From: Ryuthela nishihirai
Taxonomy: Eukaryota > Arthropoda > Arachnida > Araneae > Heptathelidae
Length of the DNA stretch: 64,000 nucleotides
Reading direction: 5' to 3'
Assembly (NCBI GenBank): GCA_038380435.1
Contig: JAWZYU010000006.1
Coordinates: 37,574,501 to 37,638,500, forward strand
The notes under the pieces are model-generated. The model was given only the letters and a program-made list of their open reading frames with translations. It was not told the DNA's origin and searched no databases. This document shows, piece by piece, positions 32,861 to 43,469 of this stretch (the stretch's first letter is position 1; each line of letters opens with the position of its first letter). The position numbers were made by a program, and so were the translations under genes.

Positions 32861-32866
32861 AAATTG

Positions 32867-32942
32867 GGTCGGGAGTGACTCGGTTGGTTGCGAGTCAGGC
32901 TTGCTAATCTTCAGCTTCTAGATTCGAGTCCCACTTGGTCCA
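32867..32942 (+). repeat. Isolated SINE-A tRNA-like head
   Basis: A box-like GAGTGACTCGGTTGGTTGCG and B box GATTCGAGTCCC, ending at CTTGGTCCAG where a second, full SINE-A begins. The body is absent. Confidence 0.7.
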
Positions 32943-33330
32943 GGGGCGGGGGGAGGCTCAGTCGGTAGCACGCCAGGCTCGTAATCTGTAGTTCCCAGGT
33001 TTGAGTCACAGCTGGGTCAGCGTTGAGATTTACCTCCGCAAAAACCCCCCGCCCTGCCCACGGTCAGCAGGGGACACCGATGGGCTTGGAAAAGCCGCCG
33101 TTCGTCGGATGGGATGTTAAGCCATGTCCCCATGTGCGGAGAGCCATACCTTGTGCACGTTATAGAACACGCTGGATGGCCTTGATGGGAGGCTACCATC
33201 TGTCTCCCAACAACTGTTCCAGCGGGTCTCCTCCCCCAACCTTCTCTGAGCCTTCGAGGTCCTTGTGACCTGGCCATTTAGCCCATGGTGTGCAAAAAAA
33301 GTGCCGCTCAGGAGTAAAACAACACAACAC
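32943..33330 (+). repeat. SINE-A copy, plus, full length
   Basis: Head GGGGGGAGGCTCAGTCGGTA, B box AGGTTTGAGTCAC, body intact, 3' end AGTAAAACAACACAACACAA. It replaces the body of the head at 32867-32942, suggesting insertion into or recombination with it. Confidence 0.93.
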
Positions 33331-33339
33331 AACCCACTT

Positions 33340-34010
33340 GATCCGACGTTGAGATTTATCTCCGCAAAATTCTTCAGTCAGTAGGACACCGATGAGCTTG
33401 GAAAGGCCGCCGTCCGTCGGATGGAACGCTAAGCCGTGATCGGCCAGGTCACAAGGACCATAAAGGCTCAGTGAGAGTTAGGGAAGGATATCCGCAGGAC
33501 ATCTGTTAGGAGACAGATGGTAGTCTCCCGTCAAGGTCATCTAGTGTGTTCTTTAAAGTGCGCAAATAATGACATTGAAACAAAAGTTTAGTCGGCAGCA
33601 GACCAGGTTCGCAATCTGCAGTTCACAGGTTCGAGTGGCAGCTGAGTCAGTGCTGAGTGATACAAGGGTTGCCAGATTACTAATTTCTAAAAAAAAAGCC
33701 GTTGCCAGATATTTTTTCTGAATTTTGCAATCTACCATAGTGTTCGGGCACTTTTTTGAGCGACTGTACTTTGAAAGACCGCCGCCGTCCGTCTCATAAG
33801 ACGATAAGCCGTGACTCCGTGTACCATGCAAAGTTAAAGAACACGCTCGATGGCACTGAAGGGCAGCTACCATCTGCCTCCCAAAAGCTCCCCAATGGAT
33901 CCTTTCGCCCCTCCCCCCCAACATTCTCTGAGCTCTCCAGGTCCTTGTGGCCTGGCCATTTAGCCCAGTAAGTACAAAAAAGTGCCACTCAGAGGTAAAA
34001 CAATCAAACC
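33340..34010. repeat. Mosaic of SINE-A fragments in mixed orientation
   Basis: Plus-strand body at 33340-33440, minus-strand body at 33441-33560, a plus-strand head at 33590-33650, half of a palindromic MITE at 33661-33767, then a plus-strand body and 3' end at 33768-34005. At least three copies have been fragmented and joined. Confidence 0.75.
33661..33767. mobile_element. Palindromic MITE, right half only (copy P3)
   Basis: GGTTGCCAGATTACTAATTT continues to CACTTTTTTGAGCGACTGTA, which is the right arm of the P family. The left arm is missing, so this copy can no longer fold. Confidence 0.85.
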
Positions 34011-34516
34011 TAATATCATTATATCTTTTAAGTCTCTAGTTAATTGGGAAATGGCTCAAAACCGAATTAATAATAATCATTTCCCATTTTTTAACCCTTT
34101 GCTAATCTTTAATCATAAACTAATATTGAATGCCATTATAATTAATATCTGCTTTAAGGGAAAACTTTTCTTTGTTTGCTTTGAAACCTTATAAAAGAGA
34201 ATGAGATTGCAACCACATGTTTGCCTACACCGGAAATCTCCAGCGAAGATCTTGCTCTTTTCCGCTGGGTACACTAATCTGTGTTTGCTTAGAGCTTGGG
34301 GATGTCCGACTCACTACTCCATCCAGGTCTATTGTTAGAGTAACTAATTGAAGAGACTTAACGGAGTTGGCTCTTAACTCTTTATTCATCTATTCCGCTA
34401 CTGAGGAAGAGAGCCCTTATTTTTTTGCCTCTGTACAGTCTGCTCTGACACCTGGGAAGGTTTTATCTCATTTTCTGTTTGTTGCATAAGCTGGAAAATA
34501 GTAAGTGGCTTATGGA
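34011..34516. other. No recognised gene
   Basis: AT-rich to 34200, then about 300 bp of mixed composition without a motif or repeat match. Confidence 0.4.
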
Positions 34517-34517
34517 A

Positions 34518-35936
34518 GATTAAGTTGGGTTCTTTTACCACTGAGAGGCGCTGTTTTTGCACGCAATGAGCTAAATGGCCAGGTCACTAGAATCCCAAGG
34601 GCTCAGAGGACCACTGGATAACTGTTAGCAGGCAGATGGTAGCCTCGTTCGAGTACCACCTGTGCCAGCATTGAGATTTAGCTTCACGAAACCCCCAGCC
34701 TGCTCTCTGTCGTCAGGGGACACCGATGGGCTTGGCAAGGCAGCCGTCCATTGGATGTGACATAAAACCGTGGCCCTGTGTGCGGGAGAACCCATACCTA
34801 GATTAAGTTGGGTTCTTTTTTACTACTGAGAGGCGCTGTTTTTACACGCAATGAGCTAAATGGCCAGGTCACTAGAATCCCAAGGGCTCAGAGGACCACT
34901 GGATAACTGTTAGCAGGCAGATGGTAGCCTCGTTCGAGTACCACCTGTGCCAGAATTGAGATTTAGCTTCACGAAACCCCCAGCCTGCTCTCTGTCGTCA
35001 GGGGACACCGATGGGCTTGGAAAGGCAGCCGTCCATTGGATGTGACATAAAACCGTGTCCCTGTGTGCGGGAGAACCCATACCTAGATAAAGTTGGGTTC
35101 TTTTTTACTACTGAGAGGCGCTGTTTTTACACGCAATGAGCTAAATGGCCAGGTCACTAGGATCCCAAGGGCCCAGAGGACCACTGGATAACTGTTAGCA
35201 GACAGATGGTAGCCTCGTTCGAGTACCACCTGTGCCAGCATTGAGATTTAGCTTCACGAAACCCTCAGCCTGCTCTCTGTCGTGAAAGGACACCGATGGG
35301 CTTGGAAAGGCAGCCGTCCATTGGATGTGACATAAAACCGTGTCCCTGTGTGCGGGAGAACCCATACCTAGATTAAGTTGGGTTCCTTTACTACTGAGAG
35401 GCGCTGTTTTTGCACGCAATGAGCTAAATGGCCAGGTCACTAGGATCCCAAGGGCCCAGAGGACCACTGGATAACTGTTAGCAGACAGATGGTAGCCTCG
35501 TTCGAGTAACACCTGTGCCAGCATTGAGATTTAGCTTCACGAAACCCCCAGCCTGCTCTCTGTCGTCAAGGGACACCGATGGGCTTGGAAAGGCAGCCGT
35601 CCATTGGATGTGACATAAAACCGTGGCCCTGTGTGCGGGAGAACCCATATCTAGATTAAGTTGGGTTCCTTTACTACTGAGAGGCGCTGTTTTTGCACGC
35701 AATGAGCTAAATGGCCAGGTCACTAGGATCCCAAGGGCTCAGAGGACCACTGGATAACTGTTAGCAGACAGATGGTAGCCTCGTTTGAGTACCACCTGTG
35801 CCAGCATTGAAATTTAGCTTCACGAAACCCTCAGCCTGCTCTCTGTCGTCAGGGCACACCGATAGGCTTGGAAAGGCAGCCGTCCATTGGATGTGACATA
35901 AAACCGTGGCCCTGTGTGCGGGAGAACCCATACCTA
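34518..35936. repeat. 283-bp satellite made of a chimeric SINE-A unit (five copies)
   Basis: Units start at 34518, 34801, 35086, 35371 and 35654, with a sixth start at 35937 that runs on as an ordinary SINE-A. Each unit joins the minus-strand 3' part of SINE-A (GGGTTCTTTTACTACTGAGA to GGCAGATGGTAGCCTCG) directly to the plus-strand part from the B box onward (TTCGAGTACCACCTG to GGGAGAACCCATACC). Each unit is therefore a fold-back fusion of two opposed SINE pieces. Units differ by only a few substitutions, so amplification is recent relative to the SINE insertions. Confidence 0.92.
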
Positions 35937-36215
35937 GATTAAGTTGGGTTCTTTTACTACTGAGAGGCACTGTTTTTGCACACAATGGGCTAAATGGCCA
36001 GGTCACTAGGATCCCAAGGGCTCAGAGAAGGTTGGGGGAGGGAACACACAGAATAGCTGTTGAGAGACAGATGTTAGCCTCCCGTCAAGGCCATCCAGCG
36101 TGTTCTTTAACGTGCACAGGGTATGGCTCTCCCGTACAAGGTACATGGCTTAACATCCAATCCGACGGTGTCCCCTACTGACAGTGGGCAGGGCGGGGAG
36201 CTTTGTGGAGGTAAA
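35937..36215 (-). repeat. SINE-A copy, minus, at the edge of the satellite
   Basis: It begins with the same sequence as the satellite unit but continues past the unit junction through AGAGAAGGTTGGGGGAGGGA and the body to GGTAAATCTCAAAGG. It is the likely source of the satellite's left half. Confidence 0.85.
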
Positions 36216-36375
36216 TCTCAAAGGTGGCTTCAGTCTATCTCCTAAAAGCCGTCTAGTAGATCCTCTTTTCACCAACTTTCTCTGAACCCTTTGGGTCCTT
36301 GTGACCTGTCCATTTATACAACTATGTTCAGAAAGAAAAAGTGCCGTCCATAGGTAAAGCTGCTCAATCCGCCAT
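36216..36375 (+). repeat. SINE-A 3' fragment, plus, diverged
   Basis: GGTGGCTTCAGTCTATCTCC, then CCAACTTTCTCTGAACCCTT, then GTGCCGTCCATAGGTAAAGC follow SINE-A 3' order with many substitutions. Confidence 0.65.
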
Positions 36376-36539
36376 TAGAAAGTGTTAAATCTGGAAAATG
36401 TAAAACGGGAATTTCATATTCACCAGAGTTCGTAACTTTGAGTTAAAGTGATGGTGGAGAAAAAAGTTTGAATTTCATTAGTTGTATTCGAACCCAGGAT
36501 CTCCTAAAAACCCTACAGGTGCTCTCTGACAAGTGTCAC

Positions 36540-36855
36540 TGTTGTTTTATCTCTAAGCGCACTTTTTTCGCACAGAATGGGCAGGGTTTAGAGAAGGTTT
36601 GAGAACCCACTGGATAGCTGTTAGTCGACAGACGGTAGCCTCCTGTCAAAACCATCCAGCATGTTCTTTTTTTAACGTACACATAATATAGCTCACCCAC
36701 CACGGGGTCACGACTTAACGTCCCATCTGACGGACGGCAGCATTTCTAAGACGAAAAGTATTCCGGAGATAAATCTCAACGCTGGGCCAGACGGAACTGG
36801 AATCTGGGTACTGTAGAGGAGACTGGCGCGTTTCCGGCTGAACCACCCCGCCTTA
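36540..36855 (-). repeat. SINE-A copy, minus, diverged
   Basis: It starts GTTGTTTTATCTCTAAGCGC and ends with a decayed head (GCGCGTTTCCGGCTGAACCA, CCCCGCC). Two internal deletions. Confidence 0.85.
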
Positions 36856-37330
36856 GTCTACTGTTACAATCGAATAAATAAACCTATTGTAACCACTGGG
36901 TATTTCCTGTAAGTACTAATAAGGAAACTTTGTACATTCTTTTTCAGTGAACTAATTGCATTTTCACAACACAAATCGCTTAAATGTTCACTTTAGATTG
37001 TTAGAAGATAGATTGCATTTAATTGGTCCTAAACCATGGATCTTCGAAAGCATTTACCTGTTCTCTTAAAAGGTTGAAAGAAATAATTAATTGTTTCTCT
37101 TCATCAGAAAAAGAATCGACAATAGAATGCTGGCGCCCCTATTGCATTGTGTTTTTGGTCAATTGCCTAAAGAACATTATGGGGAAATCGCTTTCTTCTG
37201 TTATTTATTGGGCGTGGAAGAAATATCTACTCAGATTGTTTTTCTGTTTAATCTGTCTGTTTAGTTCGTTTTTTTTTCATGTCCGTTATTCTTTATCTCA
37301 TCTCCGATTTAATTCTGGAATTAACAATAA
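36856..37330. other. No recognised gene
   Basis: A 105-codon ORF (37023-37340) is leucine/phenylalanine-rich without recognisable domains. Probably chance. Confidence 0.4.
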
Positions 37331-37340
37331 CAGCATTTGA

Positions 37341-37709
37341 GTTGTTGGGTTGTTTTACCTCTGAGCGGCACTTTTTTTGCACACCATGGGCTAAATGGGC
37401 AGGTCACATGGACCCCGAAGTCTCAGAGAAGGTTGGGGAGGGGACCCACTGGAACAGCTGTTGGGAGACAGATGGTAGTCACCCGTCAAGGTCATCCAGC
37501 GTGTTCTTTAACGCGCACAAGGTATGGCTCTCCCGCACATGAGGCCACGGCTCAACGTCCCATCCGACGGACGGTGTCCCCTACTGACCGTGGGCAGGGC
37601 GGGGAGTTATGCGGAGATAAATCTAAACGCTGACCCAGCTGGGACTCGAACCTGGGAACTGCAGATTACGAGCCTGGCGCGCTACCGACTGATCCACCCT
37701 CGCCCCTAT
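37341..37709 (-). repeat. SINE-A copy, minus, with target duplication
   Basis: It runs from TTGGGTTGTTTTACCTCTGAG to the head CGACTGATCCACCCTCGCCCC. Target duplication CAGCATTTGA at 37331-37340 and 37710-37719. About 25 bp missing after ACGGACGG. Confidence 0.96.
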
Positions 37710-37774
37710 CAGCATTTGATTTAAAACTTTTAATCTCAGTTTTTAAAATGTATTTGAATTCAATTGTTTTTAGT

Positions 37775-38030
37775 TTGGGTTTCTGAGCGTCACTTTTTCG
37801 CACACGATGGTATAAATGGCCTGATCACAGGGATCATGTTGGGGGCAGAGGACCCACTAGATGGCTGTTAGGAAACAGATGGAAGAGCCCCCCCCCTCCA
37901 TCAAAACCATTCAGCGTGTTCTTTATGGTGCACAGGGTATGGGTTTCTTATACACGGACCACGATTTAACCTACCACCTGACAGAAGGTGTCCTTTGCAA
38001 GCCCATCAGCGTTCCCTACTGACTGAGGTT
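37775..38030 (-). repeat. SINE-A copy, minus, strongly diverged
   Basis: GGGTTTCTGAGCGTCACTTT to CATCAGCGTTCCCTACTGAC, with the head replaced by the start of the next copy. Carries a C-run insertion at 37887. Confidence 0.75.
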
Positions 38031-38116
38031 GAGTTGGGTTGTTTTCCCTCTGAGCTGTGCTTTTTTTTTTAACACAATAGGCTAAAGGGCCAGGCCACAA
38101 AGACTCCGAAAGCTAA
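38031..38116 (-). repeat. SINE-A left piece, split by the CR1/L2-like element
   Basis: GTTGGGTTGTTTTCCCTCTG to AAAGACTCCGAAAGCT is the first quarter of a minus-strand SINE-A. The remainder resumes at 41397. Confidence 0.8.
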
Positions 38117-38848
38117 TAATATATTTATTCATCATCATCGTCATCTCACAAAATACAGATGTAGAGAGATTTTATACATTTGACCCGCAAAGCTAATAGC
38201 TTATCTGCAGGAAATATTGATGAACATTAGTTTTCATACATAAGTGAACATTGTAAAAAAGAACACAAAAGTTATATAGATACAGGTTTTCTCAGGATTA
38301 CAGATTAACAGACATTCTTTAAATAGTTTTTAACCTTTAACTTAATCTCACTAAAATTAGTTAGATATATGATTTCTCTTGGTAACTGGTTGAAGATCTC
38401 CGGCACTTTATACTCTTTAAGATTTTTACCGTAATTATTAACAAAATTCGGGATTTGAAAATAATTATTGGTCTGAAGTCTGGTATTCTTATCGTGTGTA
38501 ATTTGTACTTTATATGTGTCATTGAAGAAGTTGTCTAGAATAATGCCATATATAAAGAGATTTTGGACTGATAGAATATTTAAGAATGAAAATCTTTCAC
38601 TTGCGTTGGAAAAATTATCTCTAAGCTTCTATGGAATTATATTTTTTCCTTTAGATGATTGCAATTTTCCAATTTTTTTAGGTTAGTGATGCCAGTTGTT
38701 CCATATATTGTAATTCCATACCTAATTAAAGATTCACAAATTGCCTTGTAGACCATAAGGCAAACGTCGGTATCGACTATGAATTGCATTTGTAAATTTT
38801 AGCGGCGCTTTATCTGAGACTTTCACATAGCCTCAAGACGTGAGTGTT

Positions 38849-39894
38849 TCATCGAAAGGTTGAATCCAAATATAAACCCAAGTACTTAAAATTATCCACC
38901 AATTCAATGCTATGACAATCACAAATATTTTTATAAATTTCGGATTTATATATGCAATTTATATTGTGGGTCTTAATTACGTGGTTTGATGTTTTCATAG
39001 TATCTGGTGAATGGAAGATCATCCATTTAGTTTTATCGTTATTTATATGTATTAAATTTAATACATATAAATAACGCCATCTCAGCAAGATATTATAGTC
39101 ATCCTGTAATTCTTTTATATCCGAATCCACGTCGCGATTGCTGTTTAAAATAACAGTATCACCAGCATAAAGAAATAATTTGCTTTTTAAATTTAAATTA
39201 GTCATATTATTAATATACAAGAGGAACAAGGGTCCAAGTATAGATCCTTGTGGAACTCCAACATTTAATATTATTTCGCTACTTAATGCATTTCCAATTT
39301 TGTTTATAATAGTCCTATTATTTAGGTAATTTTTGAACCACATAAGAGCTGTCCCTCTAATTCCACAGTTGTCAAGTTTTGAAAGAAGTTTATTGTGATC
39401 CAATGTGTCGAATGCTTTACTAAAGTCGAGAAAGAGAGCAGCAACATTTCTCCGTGGTTCAAGGCTTTATTAACACATTCTGCAAAATTAGATAGTAGAG
39501 TTGTAGTCCTTTTACCTTTCTTGAAGCCATATTGTCTATTTGAAATGATGTTGTGTTTTAAGAGAAAGCTACGGAGAGTGTCATCGATGTACCTCTCTAA
39601 AATTTTGTTTACGGTGGACAAGATAGCAATAGGCCTATAATTCGTATAATTACTTTTAACACCGCTTTTATAAATAGGTCTCAGTATTGCAATTTTTAAA
39701 GAGGAAGGTATATTTCTAGAAGTAATACTTAAATTAATTAGTTTAGCAAGATAATCTGTAAATTGATTCATGCATGCCTTTATATGTTTGGCGTGTATGT
39801 TATCAACGCCACATGATTTGCGTTCATCCAAAGAGGTGATTATTTTTTTTAGCTGAATGTCCGAAATAGGTGTTATGTAAATGGATGAGCTCAA
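38849..39894 (-). pseudogene. Reverse transcriptase of the CR1/L2-like element, active site lost
   Basis: The minus strand reads KSCGVDNIHAKHIKAC, AILRPIYKSGVKSNYTNYRP, then QYGFKKGKRTTT. After a frameshift near 39400 (between ALNHGEMLLLSF and LDHNKLLSKLDN) it reads VGVPQGSILGPLFLLYINNM and LFLYAGDTVILNSN. The catalytic box, normally YADD, reads YAGD, with GGT replacing GAT at about 39156-39158, so the first catalytic aspartate is gone. FKYLGLYLDSTF follows as expected for the thumb. The open blocks are 190 and 184 codons. One frameshift plus the D-to-G change suffice to inactivate it. Confidence 0.88.
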
Positions 39895-40253
39895 TGGGAA
39901 TTAAGCGCCGGCTTATAATTGTCATTTTGGGTTGGATTGCTCTCCCGTGATTTATCAACCATGTCTGCAAAATAATTATTAAAATTCGTAGCAATTTGAG
40001 AATTTGCCAGTTTTTTCGGAATATGATTAATTATTATATTATCTAGTGGCTTTTTCTTCTTTCCATCTAATAAAGTATTAATCATATCCCAGGATTGTTT
40101 TGAATTTCCAGCAATGGATTTGAAGCGTTTTTTGTAAAATTTAGATTTTACTTTTCTTATAAAATCGGTTACTGAATTTCGTAGTTGTTGATCAAGTTTT
40201 TTGTTAGCATTGTCGTTTCTGTTGTTACTGTAAGTAACCCATGCTGCATCTCT

Positions 40254-41330
40254 TTATTCAATCATATTCATGATTTCGGGAGTGATCCATTCTTTGCTAT
40301 TTTTTCGAAATTTGATGTTGTGTTCGCTTGTCGAGATATTTTCATCCAGAATCATGTTGTATTTAATTTTAAAACTATTGTACATTTCATCAGCAGACGT
40401 GGTGACTTGTTCAGTATTCCAATTAGACCTAATTATTGAATTAATAATATTTTTATGATCATATTTTAAATATTTTTCATCACCTGTTGTATATTTGCAC
40501 ACTGATTTATTCGAGTTTAGCAATAACGAAATAAAATAGTGGTCTGCAACTTCGATTCGTGAGATTAAGGATTTATAATTAAAATTTCTATCTAATTTTA
40601 CATTAATGTGATCAATGCACGAGTGAGCAGTGGATCTTCCCAAAATCTCTTCTCTAGTAAATCCTCTTATTATAGGGACAAAACCAAACTCAGAAAGAGC
40701 GTTAAGATATTTTTGAACTCCATTCTTTCTATGACTAGAAATATCAATATTGAAATCTTCATGAGTATTATATTCTTAAATTTATGGCTCTCCCCCATCC
40801 ATCTAGTCAGAGAAGAAAGAAATTCATTAATATCGATGCTCGGAGATCGATAAACAGACACCAAGTTATATATTACTTTATGTTTGATAATCCTTAAGTG
40901 CATAGATTCTGCTGGTGAGATACGTACGCTAACATTTTCAATTATCAAGGTTTCTCTATAGAAAACAATAATACCTATTGTTTTCTTACCGGTACTATTT
41001 AAAGAAATAGGGTTAAAATTACTTATATTATAATATATATAAGTATATAATATATATAAGTATATAATATTATAATATATATAAGTTAAAATTACTTATA
41101 TTATATATTGTATAAGGATTTTTCATATTCATTAACATTCGTTTCTGTTAATGCGATTACATCTAGAAAATCTAAGATATTAATAATAAATGGCAATATA
41201 AGAGATCCCAGTTTTTTTTTTAAACTTCTGACATTAACATGTACAGCTGATAACTGTTATATTGAATCAAATGTTAAGTTATTATCTTCTTGGAATCAGT
41301 TTTTAACTTCAGCAATACAGTCCAGTTCGT
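40254..41330 (-). pseudogene. Endonuclease region of the CR1/L2-like element, fragmented
   Basis: The minus-strand reading starts QLSAVHVNVRSLKKK, the usual N-terminus of CR1/L2 endonucleases. It continues via GIIVFYRETLIIENVSVRIS, YNLVSVYRSPSIDINEF and FKNIILM (the catalytic GDFN box is damaged here) to STAHSCIDHINV and VADHYFISLLLN, the region of the final catalytic Asp-His. Frames change at least three times, and an AT-repeat expansion (41030-41110) lies in the N-terminal part. Confidence 0.78.
41030..41110. repeat. TATATAAGTATATAATAT tandem / palindromic AT repeat
   Basis: Several near-identical AT-rich units form overlapping hairpins. They interrupt the endonuclease pseudogene. Confidence 0.8.
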
Positions 41331-41396
41331 AATGATTCTGGTTATCTTCCTAATGATTTTGGTTAATAATGATTCTGGTTAATTTCATATCGGCCA

Positions 41397-41865
41397 GAGA
41401 AGGTTGGGAGAGGGAATCCACTGGAATAGCTGTTAGGAGGCAGATGGTAGCCTCCCGTCAAGGCCATCCAGCGTGTTCTTTAACGCGCACAGAGTATGGG
41501 TCTCCCGCACACGGAGCCACGGCTTAACGTCCCATCCGATGGACAGCAGCGTTTACAAGGACATTGATGTCCCCCTACTGACCGTGGGCAGAGCGGGGAG
41601 TTTTCTGGAGGTAAATCTCAACGCTGGCCCAGCTGGGACTCATACAGTCGCTCAAAAAAGTATCCGAACACTACGGTTGATTAGAGAATTCAGAAAAAAT
41701 ATCTGGCAATGATTTTTTAGAAATTAGTGATCTGGCAAAATTCGTGTCACGTGACACGAAGGTTGCCAGATCACTAATTTCAAAAAAAATCATTGCCAGA
41801 TATTTTTTCTGAATTCTCTAATCAACCGTAGTGTTCGGATACTTTTTTGAGCGACTGTACCTGGT
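41397..41865 (-). repeat. SINE-A right piece, itself split by MITE P4
   Basis: It resumes at CAGAGAAGGTTGGGAGAGGG, exactly where 38116 left off, and runs to GCCCAGCTGGGACTCA. The B box is then interrupted by P4 (41645-41857), and the head continues CCTGGTAACTACAAAAGCCA. Confidence 0.88.
41645..41857. mobile_element. Palindromic Tc1-type MITE, copy P4
   Basis: CAGTCGCTCAAAAAAGTATC to its complement, 213 bp, flanked by TA (41643-41644, 41858-41859). The pre-insertion sequence is visible as the SINE-A B box, so the TA duplication is directly demonstrated. Confidence 0.95.
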
Positions 41866-41879
41866 AACTACAAAAGCCA

Positions 41880-41947
41880 CCCTCGGCCCTTTGTATTTTT
41901 TTATTTAGAGGCATAGGGCAAAGAAGAATCCTAGAAGCTACTCATAG
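41880..41947 (-). repeat. SINE-C, 3' piece, split by the LTR element
   Basis: On the minus strand it reads GAGTAGCTTCTAGGATTC, then CTTTGCCCTATGCC and an A tail, the 3' end of SINE-C. The remainder is at 45930-46070. Confidence 0.85.
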
Positions 41948-42985
41948 TGTTGTGCACCCCACCTGCTCTCGGAGATAGGGTGGACACAACTAGGGGAGAA
42001 ATTAGCCTGTAACTTCAATTCCCCAAAACGACGGTGATTTGCGTTGTGTATTTTATTTTTCTAATTACTCTGTCGACAGAGCCAGGTTCTTTTCTCCAAC
42101 ATTTAAAATAATAGACATTCATAGGCGGCCGATCTTTCCTCTCCTGTTAGGGTATAACTCGACAAGACAAAGGGGTACCAAACAAACATTACTTTATTAA
42201 TTCGATCTCTTAACTAGACATATAAAAATCATACAATTCCTGACAAATTACTGAGGTCAATCATCTTGTTCGAAGTCCTTACTAGATGCTCAAAGTTCAT
42301 TTAAATTAAGAACTGTCTTTAGAGTCACTTTTCTGGCCAAAACTTGGGCCAAACGTTCTGAGCATTAAAACCAAATGTTCGCTATGGGAGTCTTAGTGAC
42401 GGCGGCAGAACACTGCATAATTGAATGGGAGCCCGTAGCTGATAAGAATTCCCTTACCTCCTTCCTTGTCCAGCTATTGGTGTTCCGCCCGTAGTGTAGC
42501 GTCTTTGTCCATGCTTTTGGGCTGTCCGCAGCACAGGCACGAGGCTTCCTGCAACATCTTGATAACTCGCAGCCGAAAAAGTACTCGTCTTTCACGAAGA
42601 GCGGTAGTCGAACGAATGGGGGCTGAAGCTTGGTCGCTTCTTCCTGAGAAAAACTCTCTCGGCCTTTGTTCTCGTCTTTACACCAATCGTTAGTTTTTAA
42701 GCGCGATGTGTTTTTCTCCTATTGGTCGACTGGAGAAGATCCAATGTAAGCGATCCACCCCCCTCCCTTCTCCCTCTCCGTGTTCCTTGGCGTGGGTCCG
42801 AAAATGAGGCGTCCTCTGCGCTCGCCGCTGCGGGGGAGGGGAAGGGGGTGAGGAGGTCACCTTGACCTTCGCTTGCGTGTTCTGCCGAATTTGCGAAATG
42901 GCTGCTGGCTCCACGGCCAGTGTTCTGGAACCTTCCGGCTCCTAAAGTCGTGTCCACAGGAGGAATTCGCTGTGAGCACGAGACA
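41948..42985 (-). repeat. 3' LTR (element orientation)
   Basis: Starts, on the minus strand, TGTCTCGTGCTCACAGCG and ends GGTGCACAACA. It nearly matches 44892-45929. An ORF of 76 codons on its minus strand (42595-42365) is shared with the other LTR and has no recognised function. Confidence 0.93.
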
Positions 42986-42998
42986 CCTATCCCCCTTT
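42986..42998 (-). other. Polypurine tract
   Basis: On the minus strand AAAGGGGGATAGG directly precedes the TG of the 3' LTR. This is where plus-strand DNA synthesis would be primed. Confidence 0.8.
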
Positions 42999-43469
42999 AG
43001 GGAGAGGGGGAGTCGGTGGGGGCACGGAAAGGCTCTTGGGGAGCTGGCCAGGACACTGTGTTCGGTTGTTCCGCCAAATTGGTTGAACACGGTACAAACC
43101 ACTTGAACATCGCGCACCTCTTGCGAACTATTGTGCACTTCACTAGGCATACACGGATCACGGCACTGGTCGAAGGGCACGTGGGTGGTTTGGGCACAGA
43201 TCGTCTCCTCCAGTCCAAGGTGTGGTCACCCAGTGCAACCTCCCACGCGCCGAGAGTCCGGATCGCTTGGCTCGGGGAGGCCCTCCGGGGCCGTCTCTGT
43301 GGCTGGCCATTCCACTGGTGACTCCAGAGCGGTACCATGAAAAGGAAAGGAGGGAAAAATCAACATTGGGTCTCCGCATTCACACACATGTACAGGTCGC
43401 GCAGGTCGTCGCCGTGCCTACCGTCACGTGACTCCCGAACGCTTAAAATTCAATGTCTACACTCTTCTT

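Larger units (their letters stand above)
38117..41396 (-). mobile_element. CR1/L2-like non-LTR retrotransposon, minus, inactive
   Basis: From right to left: endonuclease (41330-40254), linker (40085-39895), reverse transcriptase (39894-38849), C-terminal part (38848-38200), tail with ATGATGA repeats (38130-38150). There is no RNase H domain. It is inserted in a SINE-A whose two halves lie at 38031-38116 and 41397-41865. Several frameshifts and a changed catalytic residue make it dead. Assignment to CR1/L2 and not Jockey rests on the RT spacing and the lack of a recognisable CCHC gag. It is moderately sure. Confidence 0.8.

Noticed and set aside
41948..42978. LTR ends at GAGCA
   Set aside because: Gives no target duplication and leaves unexplained bases. 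Extending to 42985/45929 fits the SINE-C flanks, the polypurine tract and equal LTR lengths.
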